DNA of 34,336 bases, taken from NCBI GenBank assembly GCA_036897485.1, contig JAYMTF010000530.1:1-34336 (forward strand), in the 5' to 3' direction. Both the position numbers and the translations under genes were made by a program. The notes under the pieces were generated by a model. It was given only the letters and a program-made list of their open reading frames with translations. It did not search any database and was not told the origin of the DNA. This stretch comes from Pelargonium nanum. Lineage: Eukaryota; Streptophyta; Magnoliopsida; Geraniales; Geraniaceae. Position 1 is the stretch's first letter; each line of letters starts with the position of its first letter. Positions 22,151 to 30,140 of the stretch are shown here, piece by piece.

Positions 22151-22668
22151 TTTTAAATCAAAACAAAGCTTATCAAGGGAAAGAACAGTCCATCTGATGA
22201 AATCATATACTCCCATCTGTTCCAAAATGAGACATAGGAACGCAAATTAGTCAAGTCAAATCTTCCTATGCACTATTGCACCAAGAAACTGATTCAAGAA
22301 AATTGATGATAACATTTGTGGAGCTTATTTCTGATCTGCTTCAATCATTGACTGATCCAAATCGCTTATCAGAACTCAAAAATACAACAAAAACACAGTG
22401 CTATGAGTACTATTACAAACAGCCAAAAACAGTTTATTCTGTTTTGATTCTTTTGGCTTTTGAGGTTTATAAGGCAACTGTAAATGCCAAACCTTACAAG
22501 TTTACAGAGAAAATGACACTCTTGTTATGGTAATTACATTAAACTGGAGTTTCTAGAACCATTTATCTTTACAAGATAACATCTCAAATAAAATAAAATA
22601 AAAGGAAAGGAAAGAAAACATTTAACAAAAACATGTCAGTATGTGTATAATAAACTTTTTTTTTTTCA

Positions 22669-22688
22669 TATATATATATATATATATA
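22669..22688. repeat. (TA)n microsatellite
   Basis: About ten TA units upstream of the distal promoter block of gene 6, following a run of T. Confidence 0.8.
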
Positions 22689-23484
22689 AAATGTTCATGA
22701 GATGCTTTGTTTTGCATGACATAGTTGTGTTAAAGGATGCATAAATCTCCAAAAACCCTAAAAAAAAGCCTTATTGGAGTCTCGGATTCTCTTTACCTTT
22801 TTACTCCACTTCCCTTTCTTTCCTGTTCTTATAATATTTTTGTGGTCCAAAACATGTACAGCTTTACTAAAACGTGTGGCTCAAAGGATCATATGGAATT
22901 TGTGTCTTGGACTCACAAGATTGACTATGCTGTTTTTGCTAATATAATACAAACTTGAACCAGAATAAACATTTGGCTTTTGATGATGTTTCTGTCTTTC
23001 AACTTCCAAGCAAAGTGAAACGAAACTACCCACCAAAAGCATTTGATTCTTCACTGTAGAACAAGAACTCCAACATTCATTACTGTAATGAATTGTCATT
23101 GGTACCTAGAATTCAGATTCTGTGAGTAGATGCTAGAAAACAGATCATTTGATGCTACTTTTCACTCACAACAGCCATAATTTTGGTTCACATACAGCTC
23201 ATTACAATTTCAGCCACAATTTAAAAAGATGAATCCATTAGCCAATTAATGAAATGGACTATTACCTCTGACTTTAATTAATAATATAAATGAGCAAAGA
23301 GTCAAATTTACTACCACAAATGGCCACTCAATCTTGTTCTTTGTGGTTTAAACAAGATGTTTAGTGGGTACTTATGCTTCTAATGTATTTATAATTTTTT
23401 ATATTGTCACGTTCAAGAACCGAATCCTATACCCAAAGAAAAGGACTTAAAGTTAGTTCACTAGTCACTACCATTACCAAACTC

Positions 23485-23492
23485 TATATAAG
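23485..23492 (+). promoter_or_regulatory. TATA box of thioredoxin gene 6
   Basis: TATATAAG in CAAACTCTATATAAGGAGCC, identical in context to gene 4. The distal block ATGAGATGCTTTGTTTTGCA is near 22697. Confidence 0.75.
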
Positions 23493-23616
23493 GAGCCATT
23501 ACCTCCAAGGCATGATATTCATAACAAAAACAGTCCTATACAAACCAACTTTGGCTTACTTGTATTCACTTACAAGAACAAGAAACAGAGAGAAAAAAAG
23601 AGCCAAGGTTTTGATC

Positions 23617-24321
23617 ATGGAGAAGTTTATTAATGGAGGATCTTATGGAAATGCTCCTCTTGTTATGAGGTTCCATTCGTCATCTCAATGGAATACTCAA
23701 TTCAACAGAACTGATGGAGGGTCTTATGGAAAGGCGATCCATTTATCCCAGTGGGAGTCTCCTTCCAATGGAGGGTCCTACGGGAAGGCTTCTCGGGTTA
23801 TTGAGTTCCATTCATCGTCTCAATGGAAGGCTCATTTCGAAGCCTCCAAACATACCAATAAACTGGTATCATATTTGTGTTCTTTTTCCATTCTTTTGCA
23901 CTGTGTTCATATATTTGTTATACTGATATGGTTTTGTTATGTTGAATGCAGATGGTGTTGTATTTCACAGCTACATGGTGTGTGCCATGTAGAACCATGG
24001 AACCAGCCATCAATGATATGGCTGCTAAGTTCACAGATGTTGAGTTCATCAAGATTGATGCAGACAAATTGATGGTACGAACCAACTCTTTATACACCTA
24101 TGATTTATGTCAGTTTTGTTGTTGATTTGTTGTGATTGATCTCTGATAATTTTGATAAAAAATTGTGAATGAAACAGTCTGTGTCTATGCAATTTGGAGT
24201 TCAGACAATGCCAACATTTATACTTTTAAAGAATGGGAAGGAGGTAGATAAAGTGGTGGCTGCCAGAAAAGAGGAGCTTCAGATGAAAGTTGCCAAACAC
24301 AGGGTGCAAGTTTATTATTGA
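23617..24321 (+). CDS. Thioredoxin gene 6: repeat-extended h-type thioredoxin (type A mosaic, CVPC)
   Basis: Exons 23617-23865, 23952-24074 and 24178-24321 encode 171 residues. The start is unusual, MEKFINGG instead of MDRFNGG, from a small insertion and substitutions. Units 1 and 2 (MRFHSSSQWNTQFNRT; GGSYGKAIHLSQWESPS) match gene 4. From GGGTCCTACGGGAAGGCTTC (about 23770) onward, the third unit, intron 1 and the start of exon 2 match gene 1, including the unusual MVLYF spelling (GTGTTGTATTTC). This suggests gene conversion. The active site is WCVPC (92-96), with Tyr87 at the buried Asp position. Exon 3 has VVAARKEEL, one Lys-to-Arg change. The poly(A) signal AATAAA is at 24455. Confidence 0.93.
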
Positions 24322-25912
24322 TTATGTAAACCAACAACTGCATGATCAAGGCTCAAGGCTCAAAGAATAACAAATTTTGATTTCTTTATTTATTTTTATA
24401 ATATTGTTTAGATTTAAGGTTTATGATTGTAAGCAATTCCTCAAATTGAAGCAAAATAAAAGATGATTTGTTCTGTTATGTCATGTTGATGTCAGCTTCT
24501 GCAGTATTTTTCTTTACTTTGCAACTCTTTCTGATGCACTTGGGAACATAAACTTCCATTTACCATGCAAACTTTAGCACTTCAAGCACAAAACATACCT
24601 TGTAAATTTGATGATATCAGTACAGATTGGGAACAGGTACAGCCCTACAAATTGCATAACTGATGTACGGATGTAAAATAAAAGTTCTTGGAAATTTGTC
24701 AAAACTTTATTGTATGATCTTTGGGTAAACAGTTGACATTCCTTGTAAACAAAAAGAGAAATGGTTCCTCCAAATGGGTTGACCTCTTGTGTTATATCAT
24801 AAGCATACATACCATTGCAATAGTAAAATCTTCCAAACCTATGAAAACAACATTATCCATCAAGATTCAAGAACCTAATTTAAGAATATCAACAACATTA
24901 TTTTACAATCAGAACATTGAACTGTACGTACCCTTGCATGTTGCTTATTCATTATATGCTACCTAAAGTTCTTCGGTTTCATGATACTTATAAGCCGAAT
25001 TGGCTGCTAAATTGATAATCAGTTCCATTTTCTAGTCTCTTCAATTACTGCTGTTGAAGATCTTGTGATGCCGTATCCTTCAGCCTACTAACCTTGTACA
25101 TGATGCATGAGTTTTATATCTTCTGAATCAATTAGATCATTCTGAGATTTTACTGAATGAAGCTTTAACTTTTCCATTTCAATATATGAACTGTTCGATT
25201 CTGGTAAATGCCAAACCTTACACATCTGCAGAGAAAATTACACCCATTTAGTGGAGGAAGTCTTGTGATAAATTATAATCACTCTCGTTATGTAACTAGA
25301 CAGAAATAGAGTCTACAAACATTATCTGGATGAAAAAAACATGGTACAATGAACTAAGTTTTTCTTTTCTTTTTTAATTGTGAATGAGATGCTCTTCTTA
25401 GCATGATATCTTTGACAATGAAAAAGATTATGTTAGAGGTATGCATATATGATATATAAAATCTCCAAAAACCACCCCTACAAAACATATATAGCACTAT
25501 TGAAACGTGCGGGTACGTAGGAGGATTTTGGAATAACCTCTGACTTTAATTAAAATATAATTTGACAAAAAGAGAGTCAAATTTACTAATACAAAGACCA
25601 GAAATGGCCACACAATCTTGTTCTCCTATTCTTCTTTTAAATTATTATTATTATTATTATTATATCAATCTTTTTCTCCTTTGGTTTCTTAGATGTTGTT
25701 TAGTTTAAATAAGATGCTTACATATTGGGTATTTGTTCTTTTGTCACATTTTAAGAATCATGTACCTAGAGAAAAAGGATTTAAAATATGCCCACTACCT
25801 TCTCCAAACTCTATATAAAGAGCCCATCCATTCATAACAGAAACATGCCAAGTTTGGTTACTTGTAGTCACTACCAGAAGAGACAGAGAAAAGTGTGGCT
25901 AAGGTTTAGAGC
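24322..25912. other. Spacer between thioredoxin genes 6 and 7
   Basis: It is collinear with much of the gene 4-5 spacer: TATATCTTCTGAATCAAT near 25118, CTTTTCCATTTCAA near 25169, and the altered distal promoter block ATGAGATGCTCTTCTTAGCA at about 25385. An (ATT)n run lies at about 25641-25663. A 31-codon minus-strand frame at 25103-25195 is discussed as a finding. No gene was found. Confidence 0.6.
25812..25819 (+). promoter_or_regulatory. TATA box of thioredoxin gene 7
   Basis: TATATAAA in CCAAACTCTATATAAAGAGC, about 100 bp before the ATG. The leader is shorter than in the other copies, lacking the segment with CTCCAAGACATGACA. Confidence 0.75.
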
Positions 25913-26635
25913 ATGGACAGATTTAATGGAGGATCTTATGGAAATGCTACTCGTGTTAGCACATTCCACTCGTCATCCCAATGGAATCCTCACCTGGACA
26001 CGACTAATGGAGGGTCTTACAGTAAGGCACTCCATTTATCCCAATGGAAGGCTCCCTCAGACATCGTTGATGGACGGTTTCATGAAAAGGCTACTCGTGT
26101 TATTGAGTTCCATTCATTGTCCCAATGGAAGGCTCGCTTTGAAGCTTCCAAACAAGCCAACAAACTGGTATGATTTATTGGTTCTTTTCCGTTTTTTCTT
26201 TTGCTTCTTCTGCACTATCTTTGTAAATTTCCCAAACTGATATTATTTTGTTATGTTGAATGAAGATGGTGATTTATTTCACGGCTACATGGTGTGGACC
26301 TTGTAGAACCATGGAGCCAGCTATCAATGATATGGCTGCTAAGTTCTCAGATGTCGAGTTCATCAAGATTGATGTTGACAAATTGGTGGTATGAATCACT
26401 CTTCATAGCATATAGACTATGGTTTATGTTTCTTATTTTGTGGTTGTAATTGAACCCTAATAATCTTTATAAAATAATGTTAATGAAACAGACTGTATCC
26501 GCGCAATTTGGAGTTCAGACAATGCCAACATTCATATTGTTGAAGAATGGGAAAGAGGTAGACAAGGTGGTGGCTGTCAAGAAAGAGGAGCTGGAGATGA
26601 AAGTTGCAAAACACAGGGTACAAGTTTATTATTGA
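25913..26635 (+). CDS. Thioredoxin gene 7: repeat-extended h-type thioredoxin (type B, CGPC)
   Basis: Exons 25913-26167, 26266-26388 and 26492-26635 encode 173 residues. Exon 1 is B type (STFHSSSQWNPHLDTTNGGS, SYSKALHLSQWKAPSDIV). The start of the third unit has decayed to DGRFHEKATRVIEFHSLSQW, losing the GGSYGKA motif. Helix 1 reads QWKARFEASKQANKL. The active site is the canonical WCGPC (94-98), as in gene 2, with Tyr89 at the buried Asp position. Exon 2 has KFSDVEF instead of KFTDVEF, and exon 3 begins TVSAQF instead of SVSMQF. It is the last copy of the array and its splice sites are intact. The poly(A) signal AATAAA is near 26740. Confidence 0.93.
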
Positions 26636-27523
26636 TCATGCAAAGCAAGATTCAAGGCTCAGAGGACAGCAAGTTTATTTACTCTTTGTGATTGTTTAAG
26701 AATATAGAATTTTGATTGTAAGCTATTTGTTAAAAGCAAAATAAAAAAGGACAATCTCTTCTTTTTTTGTCTTTTTTATGTTGGCTTCTGCAGGAAAAAA
26801 AAAATCATTTACCAAAGCAAACTTTACTACAAATTGTACTAAAAACCCATTTAAGAAGTAATTTTTCAAGAACTAAACAAAGAATATCTAAAGAGAGTTC
26901 TCTGTTTTTTTTATCAAATAGAGCTTATCAAGGAGAGTATTATAGAGTAATAGAATGTAAGTAGGGTCCAAAGCAATCTTGTTCCGAACTTAAAGTACAA
27001 AACATACCTTGTAAATCTGATGAAGCAAGAACCATCCTGCCCGGTTTATCCCGTCTTATTCTTCAGAAAAAGGTGCAGTACAGCTTCCATCCCGGCACAG
27101 CCCTACAAGAGAACAACCAAAAGGCAAGATTCTGAATAGACCACATTAATTCAAACTGTTATATTGATCAACTGTAAAATTTGTAATCTATAGAACCTAA
27201 AAATAAATGATAAAAACTTCAAAAGTTACAACCAGAGATCAAAACAGGCAATGCATTGATTATCATAATTTCTACAGCTCAGTGATCCAAAGGACTTACA
27301 TTGATTACTATTATACAGTTATCAAATTTAAAGATAGCAGTCACTTATGGCATTTGAAGGCAGTAGCTCATACAACTAACACCATCTGTCTTTTTAATAC
27401 TTGGCTTCCTACTATATGCACAATCTTCCTCTTTCAAAGTGAAAAATTATGTATTTACATTCATTTGTCCTCTCATACTATCAGTGTTAATAGACTGTTA
27501 TCATCTTAGGCTTCAAGTCTTGA
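26636..27523. other. Region between thioredoxin gene 7 and the convergent DnaJ gene
   Basis: The gene 7 trailer is followed by blocks shared with the spacer after gene 5 (AAGAATATCTAAAGAGAGTT near 26879; AGACCACATTAAT near 27139). A segment at about 27003-27118 recurs in shorter forms after genes 4 and 6. The 3' untranslated region of the minus-strand DnaJ gene should lie just left of 27524. No other gene was found. Confidence 0.55.
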
Positions 27524-27971
27524 CTAGCATTCAATTCCACCCAACACTCTAGTCAGATCGGCTTTCTGTTCTGCATTGAGCCTTGATGGAAATATGATAT
27601 CGAACTTGACTATGAGATTTCCTTTCTTGCTCGGTTCTTTTGAGATTGGCATTCCTTCATTAGGGATCACCACCTCATCACTGGGTTTCACAATATCTGC
27701 GACAGGGATTGTGAGATTCCTTCCATCCAAGGTTGTCAAATTGACAGGCTTTCCCGTGAGAGCTTCCAGTAGCAGTATCTTCTGATTGACCACCAGATCA
27801 TTTCCATCCCTCTTAAAGACAGCATGTGGTTTTTCATCCACCACAAAAATAAGATCAGCTGGTGTGACGCCAGGTTCTTGATTGCCCTTCTCGGGAAATG
27901 TGATTTTAGTGCCCTTCTTCCAACCAGGTTTGATGTCTATTTTCAAAATTTCCTCGACTGTCTTCGGCTTA

Positions 27972-29620
27972 CTGCAAAATACATTCTTGTACATTAAGCC
28001 AATGAAACAGAATTCACAAAATAATTTCAGAGATATTTAATAAGAAAAAGACCAATGAAGAAAAACACCCAATACAATATGTTTATTTTTATTACTATGA
28101 TGACTAATATAATATACTGTTTTTTTTTTTTTTTTTGTCAATTTCCAAGTCATATCTTGCAAGTAGCAGGGCCTAAATAGTTAATCGTACTTACTATCAC
28201 TAGCAAAGCTAACACTTGGGGCATGTGGTTGTATGAAGAATTGTCAGTAAAGTAATGATCCTTTGGTTTTATGTTCTAGTTGGTTTCATTTACCACCCCT
28301 TGACTGGAAACCAACTAGAAAGTGGGTCCTTGTGATTAAATTACGACAGTATACAGGACTAAACATCTACTGCAGTAAACATGTCATTCCTGGTTCAGTT
28401 AAACTAAACATCTACTGCAGTAAACATGTCATTCCTGGTTCAGTTAATTTACTTTTCTAACGCTTCCTAAACTGCACCTTGAATTCTATACATGCTTCTC
28501 AGAACTACCTCGAACTACATAGAGACGGGACATCAATAAGTACAAATTAGGCAGAAACAAAGTCGAGACATCAATATTGGAACTTCTTTGCTCCTACTTC
28601 ACAAGGTTCCTCTGTTTCCACACAATATCTACCATATCCAAAAGCTTAGGTCAATATTCTATCAAGAAATGAGTAAAAAGGCGACCATTGCCACCATCAG
28701 ATAATACTAATAATCATTCCGATTACCAGATGTTATTGATTAAAAATATAATCTCCATGCACTCACCACCTTTTGATACAAACCAAAATTTAACCTTGCT
28801 ACACCAATATTATAGTTCATTGTTCACATGCCGGAAGCACTCAACTAACCACATTCATATTACCCAAGCAAACACTTCAGGAAAGGTTTGTCTGAATATT
28901 ATGATTTAAGAAACTGTTAGTCTGCTCGAGCTTTAGACACGATCAACTATATCAGTTTAGCAAATGATAAGATATTGACCTGATAGTTCAAAGCACCTAT
29001 TTTTGTTCTCAGTCGGAAAAATGACAATAGAAACACCTCTGAACTCTTCACACTAGATATTGAAGCAAAAGACTTTTCATTTTCAGTCCAAACCTATTGC
29101 TTTCTAGAAGATCCCAGAGTGGAAACCACAAACAAGACACTGCAAAAACACCATCAACTTGACACCTTTCATTTGTTCCCCATTAGAGCCAAACTAGCTT
29201 CTACACTAAGGGCAAATTAACTCTAAATGGTTTCTTTGCCAATAGACAGAACCACAAATTAACAAAATATAGGATAATTCCAATATACAAGACATAAGTA
29301 ATAATCATCAATCACTTAGTGTTTCGTTCTGATGAAAAAAATACCACCAATCAACCTATTAACCTGAAAATCATGGTTGCCACACCATCTCACCATCTAT
29401 TGTTCTCCTCAATAGATCCTAAGAAAATTAACCCAAAAGAAACAAAAACTTACAGAAACCAATAGAGCAAGCAAGCAAGCAAAAGATACAAGATTTTCAC
29501 CAGAAATTGCTAAGAAAACAATTGGGTTCAGAGCACACACCTAATTGTCTCCACAAGAACAATACAGAACAGAGTGAAACAAAAATGCTCAATAACAACA
29601 AGAGACACAGAGCTACGTAC
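27972..29620 (-). other. Intron of the DnaJ gene (1,649 bp)
   Basis: This AT-rich intron has a T/A run near 28122-28137 and a perfect 45-bp tandem duplication listed separately. I see no nested gene. Small open frames on either strand look like chance. Confidence 0.8.
28358..28447. repeat. Perfect 45-bp tandem duplication in the DnaJ intron
   Basis: The unit beginning ACTAAACATCTACTGCAGTA occurs at 28358 and again at 28403 with no mismatch that I can see, ending CTGGTTCAGTTAA both times. The exactness implies a recent duplication or slippage event. Confidence 0.9.
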
Positions 29621-30140
29621 CCAAATTCGTCTGGAACAAACCGAGAGATCCTCATCTTCCTCTTAGCACCCTTGTACAGCTCCTCCAACGTACATGCAAA
29701 CTTAGACTCAACCGCCGGAGCTTTCCTGATTCCCTGATTATTCCCAACCACCTCCACTTTCCCATTTCTGCTCGCATTCCTGCTACGGACCCGCCCGCGG
29801 CCGCCGCCAGAGCCACCGCGAAAATGTCATCGGCGTCTCGAGCATTGAACCGGAACGAAGAATTGCTCCTGCCGGAAGAGTAATCGGTGGAGGCCGGCGG
29901 CGGGAAATCAGCAGACATGAGAGCCTCCTCGCCGTAGAGGTCGTAGATCTGCCGCTTCTGGGGATCGCTGAGAACATCATAGGCCTCGGAGATTTGCTTG
30001 AACTTGGCCTCGGCCTGGCTCTTATTCACCGGATTCTTGTCCGGGTGCCACTTCATTGCCAGCCTCCGATACGCCTTCTTCAAATCCTCCTCCGACGCAC
30101 TCCGGTTCACTTTCAGTACGTTGTAGTAGTCCACACCCAT

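Larger units (their letters stand above)
21505..23616. other. Spacer between thioredoxin genes 5 and 6, the longest of the array
   Basis: The 3' flank of gene 5 is followed by a block at 21720-21885 that matches sequence downstream of gene 7. It then abuts a second 3' flank (remnant listed separately). Next come a conserved block with an 85-codon weak open frame (22276-22533), a (TA)n run at 22669-22688, and the type A promoter of gene 6. Confidence 0.6.
27524..30140 (-). pseudogene. Class B DnaJ (HSP40) co-chaperone gene with a frameshift in exon 1
   Basis: Two exons on the minus strand, 30140-29621 and 27971-27524, are joined across GG|T in a Gly codon (donor GTACGT, acceptor TTGCAG). Exon 1 starts [20 protein letters not shown] and has a full J domain with HPD at 32-34, which stimulates Hsp70 ATPase activity. 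The rest matches the two C-terminal client-binding domains of DNAJB1-type proteins: [20 protein letters not shown], then KPKTVEEILKIDIKPGWKKG and DLIFVVDEKPHAVFKRDGND, ending GGIEC. After ADDIFA (about residue 108, near 29810-29818) the frame is lost and resumes in another phase as [14 protein letters not shown]. About 10 bases that would encode the usual EFFGG stretch seem to be missing. Exact coding length is 968 nt, not a multiple of three. Everything else is well preserved, so this may be a sequence error or a very recent loss. Confidence 0.85.

Noticed and set aside
10912..26635. The SQW repeats as a precursor of cyclic Trp-containing peptides (burpitide-like)
   Set aside because: The repeated Trp sits in what aligns as helix 1 of the thioredoxin domain, there is no signal peptide and no BURP domain, so self-duplication of the fold is the simpler reading.
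27576..27785. Plus-strand open frame inside DnaJ exon 2
   Set aside because: It is the antisense shadow of the conserved DnaJ C-terminal domain.
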